A stretch of 64,000 bases of DNA from Bog-756 sp963725395 (GCA_963725395.1 CAVRYH010000013.1:62001-126000); one strand, 5' to 3'; positions 25,307-34,556 are shown, counted from the first letter of the stretch. Program-made: numbers and translations. The notes: generated by a model not told the origin, from the sequence alone.

Positions 25307-27043
25307 ATGTCCGAGTGTGCCGCGCAGAGGGCGGTCTCTCCGATATCGGAGACCGCATCCCTCGACTCGCGCCTGCTGGCCGCACTTCCCGACGTGGCCA
25401 TCGTCGTCGACACCGAGGGCACGATCCGGTGGGGAAATCCCGCGGCCGAGCGGTTCTTCGCTCGGTCGGTCGAGGAATCGGTGGGACTCGGCGGGCTCGA
25501 CTTCGTGCACGTCGACGACCTGGAGCTCGTCCTGCGGTCGCTCGAGAGCATCCAGTCCAAAGAGGCCGGGACGCCCATCGAGATCCGGCTCCGGGCCCCG
25601 TCAGGCTGGCGTCTCATGGAACTGGTCGGAGCACCGGTGGATTTCGGCGACGGCGTGGCGGTGCTGCTGACGATGCGTGATCTCACCGACCGGCGACGAT
25701 ACGAACTGTCCCACAATCAGGACCTCCGCTTTCGTTCCATCGTGCAGAACGCCCCGTCGATCACACTGCTGGTCTCGCCCGAGGGGGTGATCGAGTCGGC
25801 GTCTGGTGCACTGACCCGGTGTCTGGGTCACGATCCCGAGGAGGTAACCGGTCTGACGTTGTCGGACATCGTGGAACCGGCTGATGCGCCCGTGCTCCAG
25901 GCGGCGCTCGAACGAGCGACCCGGGGCGCCTCGGCCGGCAATCCGGTCACCGTCACCGTGCGTCTCCTGCGGCACGCCGCTCGTCGGTCCCTGCCCTTTG
26001 AGCTCTCGTTTGTCGATCTTGTCGACGATCCGACCGTTGCGGGCCTCGTCGTCTCCGCTCACGACGTGTCCGATCGTGTGCGGGCCGAGATGGAGCAGCG
26101 GAAATCGCTCTCCCTCGTGGAGGCGACCCTCGACGCCACTGCCGAAGGAGTCCTGGTCATCGACACGTCGGGTCAGTTCACCAGCTTCAATCGTCAGTTC
26201 ACGAGGATGTGGAGTCTGCCGGAGTCCGTGTTGGTGCGGAGGAATGTCGACTCCGCCGTGGGCTTCGTGCGCCGGCAGTTGAGTGATCCTGAGCGGTTCG
26301 TCGAGAGGCTGAGGGAGCTGTCGGACAATGTGGACGAGAACAGCCACGACGTCCTCGAGTTCCTGGACGGCCGGGTGTTCGAGGCTCGCTCCCATGTGCA
26401 GCAGGTCGATGATCGAGTCGTCGGCCGCGTCTGGAGCTTCCGCGATGTCACCGATCGGAGGCGATTGGAGCTGGACCTCTCGCATCAGGCCTCTCACGAC
26501 CCTCTGACCGGGTTGGGAAACCGGGCACTCTTCGTTGACCGCCTCGACCATGCCATTGCCCGTGCCGTTCGCTCGGGTTCCACCCTGGCGGTGCTCTTCC
26601 TCGACATGGACGGGTTCAAGATGATCAATGATTGTCAGGGCCATGCCGCCGGCGACCGGGTCCTCCGCCAGTTCGCACAGACCCTGAACGGATGTCTGCG
26701 CGGCTCCGACACCGCAGCCCGGTTGGGCGGCGACGAATTCGGCGTGCTGATCGAGGATCTCGTCCACCAGGGTGATGCGCTCGACCTGGCGGAACGTATT
26801 CTCACCGAGGTCCGCACCCGACGAACGGCACTGGACAGCGCGGCCGAAACCACCGTCAGTATCGGAATCGGCATCTACGAACCGGGTACCGAAGGTGATC
26901 AGTTGCTGAGCCAGGCGGACGTGGCGATGTACGCGGTGAAGAGCCACGGGGGGAACGGTTGTGTCGTGTTCACCGATGAGCTGTTCCTCGGAGGAGCCGA
27001 GACGTTCGACGTGGCCCCTCACGATCAACCGGTTCGTGACTGA
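25307..27043 (+). CDS. PAS-domain diguanylate cyclase (GGDEF)
   Basis: The 578-residue soluble protein has three PAS domains at about residues 20-125, 140-265 and 270-385, each ending in a DxTDRRR- or DVSDR-type PAC helix. A GGDEF domain follows from about 390 to 555. The active site reads ARLGGDEFGVL near residue 474, and an inhibitory I-site RGSD lies five residues before it, so an active, product-inhibited cyclase is expected. DPLTGLGNRALFVDRL and DMDGFKMINDCQGHAAGD give the metal and nucleotide residues. The EAL gene lies just upstream. The ATG at 25307 has only a weak ribosome binding site. The PAS ligands are unknown. Confidence 0.93.
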   Translation: MSECAAQRAVSPISETASLDSRLLAALPDVAIVVDTEGTIRWGNPAAERFFARSVEESVGLGGLDFVHVDDLELVLRSLESIQSKEAGTPIEIRLRAPSGWRLMELVGAPVDFGDGVAVLLTMRDLTDRRRYELSHNQDLRFRSIVQNAPSITLLVSPEGVIESASGALTRCLGHDPEEVTGLTLSDIVEPADAPVLQAALERATRGASAGNPVTVTVRLLRHAARRSLPFELSFVDLVDDPTVAGLVVSAHDVSDRVRAEMEQRKSLSLVEATLDATAEGVLVIDTSGQFTSFNRQFTRMWSLPESVLVRRNVDSAVGFVRRQLSDPERFVERLRELSDNVDENSHDVLEFLDGRVFEARSHVQQVDDRVVGRVWSFRDVTDRRRLELDLSHQASHDPLTGLGNRALFVDRLDHAIARAVRSGSTLAVLFLDMDGFKMINDCQGHAAGDRVLRQFAQTLNGCLRGSDTAARLGGDEFGVLIEDLVHQGDALDLAERILTEVRTRRTALDSAAETTVSIGIGIYEPGTEGDQLLSQADVAMYAVKSHGGNGCVVFTDELFLGGAETFDVAPHDQPVRD

Positions 27044-27209
27044 TCGGCACAGACGGTAGCTCTCTCTTGTCGCTGTGGTTCCCGTCCACCCGGTGATCTG
27101 ACGGCCTCTGCCAAAGGGTCACACCGTCACTGTCGGGCGGTCCACCGTGGATATGCGACGATGGCGTTGAGCATTGTCGGCTGGCCATGCGGACGACGGG
27201 GAAGGTGGC

Positions 27210-27941
27210 GTGGAGCACTTCGATCCTGCGACGAGCTTCGGCGAGGAGGTCGCCGCGTCCTACGACGATCGCCTCCGGGGAGACGAGTCGGCGACGGTCG
27301 ACCTGCTGGAGCACCTTGCACGGGGCGGTCCTGCCCTCGAACTGGCCGTGGGGACGGGCCGCATCGCCCTGCCCCTGGCTGACCGGGGGATAGAGGTCGA
27401 CGGGATCGAGATCTCGCAGGCGATGGTGGCCAAGCTTCGCTCCAAGCCGGGAGGTGACCGGATCCGCGTGACGCTGGGGGACTTCGCCGACGTCGGCGTC
27501 GAGCGCTCCTATCCGCTCATCTTCGTGGTGTTCAACACGCTGTTCAACCTGCTCACCCAAGCCGACCAGGTCCGGTGCTTCACGAACGCCGCCGCCCACC
27601 TGACCGATGACGGGTTGTTCTTGGTCGAGGCCGTCGTGCCCTCGTTCCTCTACAGGTTGGTGGACGACCAGTACGTCGAGGCGGAGGCGGTCGGTGTGGA
27701 CGAGGTGAGACTCGATGTCGGCCAGCATGATCCCGTGCACCAGATTCTCGACGAGAGCCACGTGTCTCTCTCACGGGACGGCGTTCGCCTCACTCCGATC
27801 GTCACACGGTATGCGTGGCCGAGCGAGCTCGATCTCATGGCCCAGATCGCCGGACTCCGTCTGAAGGATCGATGGGGCGGATGGAACCGGGAGCCCTACG
27901 ACTCGGGGACTGAGAATCTGGTCTCGGTCTACGGACGCTGA
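27210..27941 (+). CDS. Class I SAM-dependent methyltransferase
   Basis: The 243-residue Rossmann methyltransferase has motif I LELAVGTGRIALPLA near residue 44, the acidic residue after strand 2 in VDGIEISQAMVAKL, and the later motif LIFVVFNTLFNLLTQADQVR. GTG 27210 gives the normal N-terminus HFDPATSFGEEVAASYDDR and has GAAGG upstream; the frame upstream of it is not supported. The protein resembles the many small-molecule methyltransferases of actinobacteria, and the substrate is unknown. It ends 45 nt before the convergent dioxygenase gene. Confidence 0.88.
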   Translation: MEHFDPATSFGEEVAASYDDRLRGDESATVDLLEHLARGGPALELAVGTGRIALPLADRGIEVDGIEISQAMVAKLRSKPGGDRIRVTLGDFADVGVERSYPLIFVVFNTLFNLLTQADQVRCFTNAAAHLTDDGLFLVEAVVPSFLYRLVDDQYVEAEAVGVDEVRLDVGQHDPVHQILDESHVSLSRDGVRLTPIVTRYAWPSELDLMAQIAGLRLKDRWGGWNREPYDSGTENLVSVYGR

Positions 27942-27986
27942 GCCCAACTTCCCGCGTCGTGGCGGGCGGTGCTCTTCGTGTGGCGG

Positions 27987-28856
27987 TCAGAGATTGGTCT
28001 CGTCGGCCGGGACATGGGGGAGCACCGGGGCCCCACCTCGGTCTTCAGGCTCTCGTACCCGGTACCCCAACGTGTAGGACGCCATGGACAAAGAACCCAT
28101 GGCATAGCCATCGACCAGTACTTGTGCAGTTTCACCCGCGGCCGCCGCCAAGCCCGCCAGATAGAGCAGCGGGATGAAATGGTCCGGTGTGGGTGCCGCC
28201 ATGGCAAAGTCGTCGTGGCCGCGCACTGCTGGCAGATCTGCGGGGGCGGTGGTCATCACACCGCGCACGTCGTCGTCGAAGCTCCGTGCCCAGTCGAACG
28301 CCGAATCGGGCCTGGTCCAATCGATGCGACCGAGGTTGTGCACGATGTTTCCACTGCCGATGACCAACACCCCCTGATCGCGTAGGGGCGCCAGCTTCGC
28401 TCCCAGGTCGAGGTGGTATTCGAAGGATTCGAGCGCGTTGACCGACAGCTGCACGACCGGTATGTCGGCCTCGGGGACGACATGGATGAGCACCGACCAG
28501 CTGCCGTGATCGATGCCCCAACTGTCGGTGTCGAGGCCGATCCAGGTGGGGGCGACCAGGTCGGCGATGTCTTGGGCCAGTTGCGGGTCGCCGGGGGCCG
28601 GGTAGTCGACGGCGAAGAGTTCATCGGGGAACCCGTAGAAGTCGTGGATTGTCCTGGGCCGTCCCATTGCCGTCACAGCCGATGCGTTGACGAACCAGTG
28701 GGCGGACACCACCAGGACGGCGCGTGGGCGGGGTATCCCGGCTCCGAACATCCGCCACGCTCCGGTGAATCGGTTGTGTTCGAGAGCGTTCATCGGCGTC
28801 CCGTGGCCGAAGAATGCCGCGGGCATGGTCAAGGGCGACTGCGTGTCGGGACCCAT
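27987..28856 (-). CDS. DODA-type extradiol aromatic ring-opening dioxygenase
   Basis: The 289-residue member of the LigB/DODA superfamily (YgiD-like) should open catechol-type rings with non-haem Fe(II) or bind zinc. The metal and active-site histidines are visible: FFGHGTPMNA (His near residue 18), VSAHWF near residue 53, IDHGSWSVL near residue 115, GNIVHNLG near residue 170 and TPDHFIPLLYL near residue 224. The E. coli homologue acts on DOPA at its 4,5 bond; the natural substrate here is unknown. ATG 28856 has TAGCCT exactly 6 nt upstream on the minus strand, the leaderless pattern. It lies downstream of the EF-G-like gene but is separated from it by a structured region. Confidence 0.9.
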   Translation of the reverse strand: MGPDTQSPLTMPAAFFGHGTPMNALEHNRFTGAWRMFGAGIPRPRAVLVVSAHWFVNASAVTAMGRPRTIHDFYGFPDELFAVDYPAPGDPQLAQDIADLVAPTWIGLDTDSWGIDHGSWSVLIHVVPEADIPVVQLSVNALESFEYHLDLGAKLAPLRDQGVLVIGSGNIVHNLGRIDWTRPDSAFDWARSFDDDVRGVMTTAPADLPAVRGHDDFAMAAPTPDHFIPLLYLAGLAAAAGETAQVLVDGYAMGSLSMASYTLGYRVREPEDRGGAPVLPHVPADETNL

Positions 28857-28862
28857 CCGACC

Positions 28863-28868
28863 AGGCTA
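28863..28868 (-). promoter_or_regulatory. -10 hexamer TAGCCT before the dioxygenase gene
   Basis: Read on the minus strand, TAGCCT ends exactly 6 nt before ATG 28856, without a Shine-Dalgarno sequence. The gene therefore probably has its own leaderless promoter although an upstream gene lies on the same strand. Confidence 0.5.
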
Positions 28869-28898
28869 GGTCGCCTTGGGGTCACCCGCCCCCATCGA

Positions 28899-28957
28899 CC
28901 GAGGGGGACCGTCCGTCGTCAGCGACGCCGGGTGCCGCGGGAACCCCGCCCCCTCGG
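28899..28957 (-). terminator. Large inverted repeat between EF-G-like and dioxygenase genes
   Basis: CCGAGGGGG (28899-28907) and CCCCCTCGG (28949-28957) pair perfectly over 9 bp around a 41-nt loop that can itself fold (CGTC-agc-GACG and a C/G-rich stem). It lies 8 nt beyond the EF-G-like stop codon on the minus strand, so a terminator is the simplest reading. Confidence 0.45.
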
Positions 28958-28965
28958 AACGTCGG

Positions 28966-31101
28966 TCACGCCGTCGTTGGCCTGACCAGCTTGTCGATCA
29001 GGTTGGGTGGCAACGCGTCGTAGTGGTCGTGCTCGGCCCGGAACCGGCCCCTGCCGCCGGTGAGGGAACGGAGATCGACCGCATAGCGCTGGATCTCGAC
29101 GGTCGGCACCAGCGCTGTGATCCTCTGGTCTCCGGTGTCCAGCGTGTCGGTTCCCTGGACTCGTCCCCGGCGGGAGTTGAGGTCGCCGAGGACGTTGCCC
29201 TGCAGGGTCGCCGGGACGGTGACCTCGAGGAGCGAGATGGGCTCCAGCAGGACGGGACCGGCCTTGGCCAGTGCCTCCTTGAAGGCGAGTGACCCGGCCA
29301 TCTTGAAACTCATCTCCGACGAGTCCACGGGATGGTGCTTGCCGTCGACGAGGGTCACCTGCACGTCGACGACCGGGTAGCCGTTGGGACCGCCGTGCTC
29401 CATGGCCTCGACGATTCCTTTCTCCACCGCTGGGATGTACTGCCGGGGGATGGCACCGCCGACGACCTCGTCGATGAAGCGGAATCCGCTGCCCCGCCCG
29501 AGGGGATCGATACGGATCGACACGACCCCGAACTGGCCGTGGCCTCCGGTCTGCTTCTTGTACTTCCCCTCCGCCGTCGCCGCGCCGGTGATGGTCTCGC
29601 GGAACGGGGTGAGTACGTCCTCGGTGACCACCTCCACGCCGAATTTGCGGGCCAGGCGCTCCCGGGTCACGGCCAGATGGGTCTCGCCGGTGCCTCTGAT
29701 GATCGTCTGATGCGTCTCGTCCACCCGCTCGACGACGAGGACGGGGTCCTCCTCCTGAATCCGATGGAGTCCGACCATCAACTTGTCCTCGTCGCCTTTG
29801 GACCTGGGATGGAGGGCGACCGAGTAGACGGCGGGTTCGACCGGCTCCGGCGTCACGAGCACGGGCGAACCCTTGGGGGCCAATGTGTCACCCGTGTTGA
29901 CATCGGAGAGCTTCGGCACGGCCACGATGTCACCGGCCTGGGCCTCACTCACAGGCTCGGTGTGCTTGCCCCGCAGGGCCTCGAGGACGTGGAGCCGTTC
30001 GTCACCGTGGGTCCGGGAGTTGGTGAGCACGGTGTCGGGCCGAATCGTGCCCGAAAGGACGCGGAGGAGCGAAACCTTGCCGACGTAGGGGTCGGACGTC
30101 GTCTTGAAGACCCGGGCGAGCGTCGGGCCGGTCGGGTCGCAGGCCACGTTCTGGACCGAGTCACCCGCCCTCACCTCGACCGGCGGACGCCTATCGGGTG
30201 AGGGGGCGACCTCGACCAACAAGGTGGCCAGGCGATCGATGCCGGTTCCCGTGGCGGCCGAGCCGCAGATGATCGGGAACACCACCCCCTCGGCGACCCC
30301 ACCAGCGAGGGTGTCCTCGAGCTCGGTGCTCGAGGGGACGTTCCCATCGAGATAGCGCTCCATGAGATCGTCGTCGCCCACCACGATCCCCTCCACCAGC
30401 TGTTCCCGCACCTCGTGCTCGGTAGCGGCCAGGTCGTCGGGGACAGGGCCCGGGCGCGACGTCCATCCGTCGTAGTAGATGGCGGTGTCGGTGAGCAGGT
30501 CGGCGATCCCGCTGACCCCGGCGTCGTCGATGATCGGAAGCTCCAGAGGGGCGATCCCCGCGCCGAACCGCTCCACGAGCGCCTCACGTGTGCGGTCGAA
30601 GCTGGCCTGTTCCCGGTCGAGCTTGTTGATGAAGATGAACCGGGGCAGTCCCATCTCGGCGGCGAGGGCCCACGCGGCCTCGGTCTGTGCCTCGATCCCC
30701 TCCACCGCGCTCACGACAACGACCACCGCGTCGACGACCGAGCATGCGGCGCGCACCTCGCCGAAGAAGTCCGCGTAGCCGGGAGTGTCGATGATGTTCA
30801 GCTTCACGTCCCCGGCCGTGCACGGCGCGAGCGACAGGGCCATCGACATGTGGTGTTTGATCTCCTCGGGTTCGAAATCACACACCGTCGAGCCGTCGTC
30901 CACCCTCCCCTGTCTGGCGACCGAGCCGGTGGCGAAGAGAAGCGCCTCGGCCAGCGTGGTCTTGCCCGAGCCGCTGTGCCCGACCAGGGCGACGTTGCGG
31001 ATGTCCCCCGGACCGAACGCGACCCTGCCCTGCCCGAGGGACCCGTGACTGCCGCGGGTTGGGGAGAGCGGGGCGGTTGCCACCCGTTCGCTGGTGGCCA
31101 T
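28966..31101 (-). CDS. EF-G-like translational GTPase (FusA2 type)
   Basis: The 711-residue protein has the five EF-G domains. G1 is ALVGHSGSGKTTLAEAL near residue 38, G3 is IIDTPGYADF near residue 100 and G4 is INKLDRE near residue 153. Domain IV and V segments appear later (KYKKQTGGHGQFGVV, GNVLGDLNSRRGRVQG, TGGRGRFRAEHDHYD). The switch I RGITI element of true EF-G is replaced by HHMSMALSLAPC, and G1 differs from GHIDAGKTT. It is therefore the EF-G-like paralogue of actinobacteria (FusA2), which binds ribosomes but is not the main translocase. ATG 31101 is chosen at MATSERVA; the frame upstream of it is not supported. Confidence 0.92.
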   Translation of the reverse strand: MATSERVATAPLSPTRGSHGSLGQGRVAFGPGDIRNVALVGHSGSGKTTLAEALLFATGSVARQGRVDDGSTVCDFEPEEIKHHMSMALSLAPCTAGDVKLNIIDTPGYADFFGEVRAACSVVDAVVVVVSAVEGIEAQTEAAWALAAEMGLPRFIFINKLDREQASFDRTREALVERFGAGIAPLELPIIDDAGVSGIADLLTDTAIYYDGWTSRPGPVPDDLAATEHEVREQLVEGIVVGDDDLMERYLDGNVPSSTELEDTLAGGVAEGVVFPIICGSAATGTGIDRLATLLVEVAPSPDRRPPVEVRAGDSVQNVACDPTGPTLARVFKTTSDPYVGKVSLLRVLSGTIRPDTVLTNSRTHGDERLHVLEALRGKHTEPVSEAQAGDIVAVPKLSDVNTGDTLAPKGSPVLVTPEPVEPAVYSVALHPRSKGDEDKLMVGLHRIQEEDPVLVVERVDETHQTIIRGTGETHLAVTRERLARKFGVEVVTEDVLTPFRETITGAATAEGKYKKQTGGHGQFGVVSIRIDPLGRGSGFRFIDEVVGGAIPRQYIPAVEKGIVEAMEHGGPNGYPVVDVQVTLVDGKHHPVDSSEMSFKMAGSLAFKEALAKAGPVLLEPISLLEVTVPATLQGNVLGDLNSRRGRVQGTDTLDTGDQRITALVPTVEIQRYAVDLRSLTGGRGRFRAEHDHYDALPPNLIDKLVRPTTA

Positions 31102-31407
31102 CACAGGACCCCCAGTGCTTCGTCCGAGGGTGGCAGCGGAACCCGGGTCGGAACGGGTACCGGGCATCGTCCCGCACCCGCTCCACCGGCCTGTCTCGAC
31201 GTTCGACGCGACACGTGCCCTCACTTCCCGGCGGCGCCGCACTGGCCGTCGCCCGTTCGCTTCGGAAGTAGCGGGAATCACCCTATTCCCGGTCGTCGAC
31301 CTCGTGCACGTGCGGTGTCCCGCCCCAGCGGGCACGTGTCTGGCGACCGGCCAAATTGGGTAGTTCGGCCCTGTCGCCCAAGCACGTTCCGGGTCCATGG
31401 TGGTCGA
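31102..31407. other. 306-nt divergent intergenic region
   Basis: The region lies between the EF-G-like gene (minus) and the alpha/beta hydrolase (plus) and should contain both promoters. A GTGTCCCGC / GCGGGCAC hairpin lies around 31315-31335. No gene is visible; the long open minus frame through this region is a shadow. Confidence 0.4.
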
Positions 31408-32443
31408 ATGGCGAATAGTGCGCTTGCGTCTGGAAACGGGGAGGGGCCGCCGAAGGAAGTGCCCCGGGGTGCAGGGTGGCTCAACTGGGAGCGCACCACC
31501 ATCAACGGTCGTGCGGCGATCTACGGGGAGGCGGGCACCGGTTCGCCGGTGCTGTTCCTCCATGGCTGGGGATTGGACCACAAAGCGTACAAGCGGCCGT
31601 TGTCCCGGCTCGTGAATGCCGGTGTGCATGTGCTGGCACCGGCCCTGCCGGGGTTCGGGGGCACGGCGCCTCTTCCCCGCGCCGCCACCGATTTCAGCGG
31701 ATACGCGGACTGGGTCAGTGAATTCCCTCGTGGCCGTGGGCATCGACGAGCCGGCGCTGGTGATCGGCCACTCGTTCGGCGGTGGCGTCGCCATCAGGCT
31801 CGCCTACCAGCATGCCGACCAGGTCCGGGCCCTGGTCCTGGTCAACTCGGTCGGCGGCTCGGCGTGGACGGGGAGTGGGTCGGCCCTGCGCTCGATGGCC
31901 CAACGTCCGCTGTGGGACTGGGGGCTCCATTTCCCTGCAGACCTGCTCCCGGTGCGCCAGGGCCGGAGGGTGCTGCCCGTCATCGTCGCCGAGGCGTTGC
32001 CAAACATCGCGTTCAACCCGAGGACCTTCTGGAGGACAGCGGGACTGGCCCGTCGGGCCGACATGAACGCCGAGCTCCGCGAACTGCGGGTGCGCAACCT
32101 GCCGGTGGTGGTCCTGTGGGGCCAGAACGACCAGTTGATCACGCGTGGGTCCTTCGAGGACATGTGCGCCACGTTGGGCAGTCCCGAGGTGGTCACCGTT
32201 CCCGGCAACCACAGTTGGCTCATCGCTGACCCGGATGCATTCGGAGAGGTGATGACCAACGTGCTCGACGTCGTGGGCATCACCGGTGGCCAGCTGTCCT
32301 CGCCCGAGGTCCCGGTGAAGGCCCGACGTCGCCGGAAGGCGGCCGGAAACGAGGTGGTCGGAGCGATGGACCCCGACGGTGCCCGGAGTCGCCGTCCTGC
32401 AGTCGGGCGCGGGCGTCGAGCACGGAGGTCGAGCCCGGGATGA
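31408..32443 (+). pseudogene. Alpha/beta hydrolase, frame-broken at a C-run
   Basis: The first frame, from ATG 31408, reads GAGWLNWERTTINGRAAIYG and PVLFLHGWGLDHKAYKRPL (oxyanion HGW), then LPGFGGTAPLPRA and SGYADWVSEF. The next frame continues LVAVGIDEPALVIGHSFGGG with the Ser nucleophile. It then reads VVLWGQNDQLITRGSFED (acid Asp) and TVPGNHSWLI (His). The break is at CCC 31725-31727: removing one C, or adding two bases, restores a single frame of about 345 residues. The C-terminus is basic (KARRRRKAA). The stop overlaps the next start as ATGA, so it forms an operon with the phosphoribosyltransferase fusion gene. Confidence 0.82.
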
Positions 32444-33765
32444 GGTTCACCGATCGGAGAGATGCCGGCCGGCGGCTGGCCGAGCGTCTGGGTCATTACC
32501 GTGGCGCCGACACCGTCGTCCTCGCCCTTCCCCGTGGCGGTGTGCCGGTGGCCTACGAGGTGGCGGCGGCGCTCGGAGCTCCCCTCGACGTCATCGTCGT
32601 GCGGAAGCTCGGGGTCCCGTTCCAGCCGGAGCTGGCCATGGGCGCCATCGGCGAGGACGGGACGGAGGTGCTGGATGACAGGGTCCTCAGCCAGGCCGCC
32701 ATCACGGAGGCCGAGCTCCGTGAAGTCGAACGGCGCGAGGGCAAGGAGCTGATCACCCGGGTCGGTCGGTTCCGCAGAGGACGCGACCGGATCGGTCTCG
32801 CCGGTCGAACCGCCATCATCGTGGACGACGGGGTTGCGACGGGATCGACGGCCCGGGTGGCCTGTAAGGTCGCCCGCCTGCTCGGCGCCGCGAAGGTGAT
32901 CCTGGCGGTCCCGGTGGGGCCGCCCGAGACCCTCGGGAACTTCGTCGAGGCTGATGAGGTCGTAGCGGTCGCCGAGCCGGCGCAGTTCCAGGCGGTCGGC
33001 TACCACTATGACGACTTCGCACCGACGAGCGACGACGAGGTGGTTGTCCTCCTCGACCGGGCGGTGCACGGGGGCCGGAAGGCTGCGCACCTGGGCGACG
33101 GTCCAGACTGCGATGTCGAAGTAGAAATCCCCGTCGCCGATCAGGTCCTCGAGGGGCACCTCCACCTTCCCGACCCGGCGCCGGCTGTGGTGGTCTTCGC
33201 TCACGGGAGTGGGAGCAGCCGCCACAGCCCACGGAACCGGTTCGTCGCCGACGTGCTCTACGAGGCCGGCCTCGGTACGTTCCTCCTCGACCTGCTCACT
33301 CCAGCGGAGGAGCGCGACCGCGCCAATGTGTTCGACATCGACCTGCTGGCCACGAGGCTTCTGGCGGCCGGTGCCTGGTTGGGTCGGCGACCCGAGTCCG
33401 CGTCGAGTCGAGTCGGCTTCTTCGGCGCCAGCGCCGGCGCTGCGGCCGCGCTCGCTGCTACTGCGGTGGCCGGGCCCCGGGTCGGGGCGGTCGTGTCGCG
33501 CGGGGGACGTCCGGACCTCGCCATGGAAAGACTGGGCGAGGTGTCGGCACCGACGCTGTTGATCGTCGGCAGCGCGGACACCGCCGTCCTGGATCTCAAC
33601 CGGCAGGCTCTGGAGCATCTGCGCCCACCGAGCCGGCTGGCTGTCGTGAAGGGTGCGACCCACCTGTTCGAGGAGCCGGGAACCCTGGCGGAAGCAGCCA
33701 TCCTGGCCCGGGACTGGTTTCTCGAGTTCTTGCTCGACGATGGTGGGCCGACTGCGCCGGGGTGA
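32440..33765 (+). CDS. Phosphoribosyltransferase-alpha/beta hydrolase fusion protein
   Basis: The 441-residue two-domain protein has an N-terminal type I phosphoribosyltransferase domain at about residues 1-215. Its PRPP-loop motif is AIIVDDGVATGSTARVA near residue 127, and a flexible-loop region precedes it. Residues 225-435 form a dienelactone-hydrolase-like domain with VVVFAHGSGSSRHS, the nucleophile elbow VGFFGASAGAAAAL (Ser), LLIVGSADTAV (Asp) and KGATHLFEEP (His). The fusion is known in actinobacteria and other bacteria, but its reaction is not established. Its ATG overlaps the stop of the hydrolase gene upstream by 4 bp (ATGA), which indicates translational coupling. Confidence 0.92.
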   Translation: MRFTDRRDAGRRLAERLGHYRGADTVVLALPRGGVPVAYEVAAALGAPLDVIVVRKLGVPFQPELAMGAIGEDGTEVLDDRVLSQAAITEAELREVERREGKELITRVGRFRRGRDRIGLAGRTAIIVDDGVATGSTARVACKVARLLGAAKVILAVPVGPPETLGNFVEADEVVAVAEPAQFQAVGYHYDDFAPTSDDEVVVLLDRAVHGGRKAAHLGDGPDCDVEVEIPVADQVLEGHLHLPDPAPAVVVFAHGSGSSRHSPRNRFVADVLYEAGLGTFLLDLLTPAEERDRANVFDIDLLATRLLAAGAWLGRRPESASSRVGFFGASAGAAAALAATAVAGPRVGAVVSRGGRPDLAMERLGEVSAPTLLIVGSADTAVLDLNRQALEHLRPPSRLAVVKGATHLFEEPGTLAEAAILARDWFLEFLLDDGGPTAPG

Positions 33766-33845
33766 CCTCGCTCACATCGGTGGCCCACCGGCCACAGCGG
33801 CTCGAGGGCCGTGGGATCGCGCGGTGACGCCGAGGATCGGGGCCA

Positions 33846-33851
33846 TAGACT
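33846..33851 (+). promoter_or_regulatory. -10 hexamer TAGACT before the HAD gene
   Basis: TAGACT ends exactly 6 nt before GTG 33858, with no Shine-Dalgarno sequence. This fits the leaderless pattern of the window and supports the GTG start. Confidence 0.5.
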
Positions 33852-33857
33852 CGCTGA

Positions 33858-34547
33858 GTGAATCCTCCGGTTCGTGCCGTCATCTTCGACCTCGACGGGA
33901 CCCTGTTCGACCACGAAGGGTCTGCGGCCGAGGCGCTCCGGCACTGGCTGCCGCAACTCGGGGTCACACCCGACGAGGCGATCATCGACACCTGGTTCGC
34001 CATCGAGGAAGGCCACCATCCGACCTGGGTCGCCGGCGAGGTCGGGCTCGCCGAGATGCGACGGAGACGCCTCCGCCAATTCCTCCCGACACTGGGCCTC
34101 GAGCCCGGCGGGAGCGAGATGCTCGATGCCCTTTTTGCCGGCTATTTGGACTGCTACCGGCGGGCGTGGGTTCGCTTCGACGACGTGGAGGCCGCCATCA
34201 CCACGTTGAGCGAGGCAGACATCCAGATGGCCGTCCTCACGAACGGCCCTGATGAACTACAGCAGGCCAAAGTCGAGGCCATCGGTCTGGCCGGCCGCGT
34301 CGGTCCCGTGTTCACGGCCGAGGCTCTCGGCGAGGGAAAACCTGCCACCTCCGCATATCTCACCGTCTGTCGTCACCTGCGGGCCGATCCGCCCCGTGTC
34401 CTTCATGTCGGGGACCGGTACGACCTCGACGTCCTCGCCCCGCGGTCGGCGGGCCTCCAGGCTCTCCACCTCGACCGGAGCGACAAGGGACCGCACCGGG
34501 AGACGGAACGTATCCGACGGCTCGATCAGCTCTCGCTGCCTGTCTGA
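33858..34547 (+). CDS. HAD family hydrolase (phosphoglycolate phosphatase-like)
   Basis: The 229-residue protein contains all four HAD motifs: VIFDLDGTLFDHEG (nucleophile Asp, about residue 11), VLTNGPD (motif II, about residue 126), the Lys in GEGKPATSAY (motif III, about residue 158) and HVGDRYDLDVLAPRSAG (motif IV, about residue 182). The helical cap between residues 20 and 95 is of C1 type, as in phosphoglycolate phosphatases and haloacid dehalogenases. The substrate is not predictable. GTG 33858 is supported by a -10 hexamer 6 nt upstream. Confidence 0.9.
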   Translation: MNPPVRAVIFDLDGTLFDHEGSAAEALRHWLPQLGVTPDEAIIDTWFAIEEGHHPTWVAGEVGLAEMRRRRLRQFLPTLGLEPGGSEMLDALFAGYLDCYRRAWVRFDDVEAAITTLSEADIQMAVLTNGPDELQQAKVEAIGLAGRVGPVFTAEALGEGKPATSAYLTVCRHLRADPPRVLHVGDRYDLDVLAPRSAGLQALHLDRSDKGPHRETERIRRLDQLSLPV

Positions 34548-34556
34548 TGCCACCAC

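Noticed and set aside
25601..27028. Long antisense open frame (475 codons) against the PAS-GGDEF gene
   Set aside because: It mirrors the sense codons, shows no family features and overlaps a clear GGDEF protein. High GC makes long antisense frames common.
31102..31794. N-terminal extension of the EF-G-like frame to 942 residues
   Set aside because: The extension is Arg/Pro-rich, runs through the intergenic region and the antisense of the hydrolase gene, and the conserved GTPase starts just after ATG 31101.
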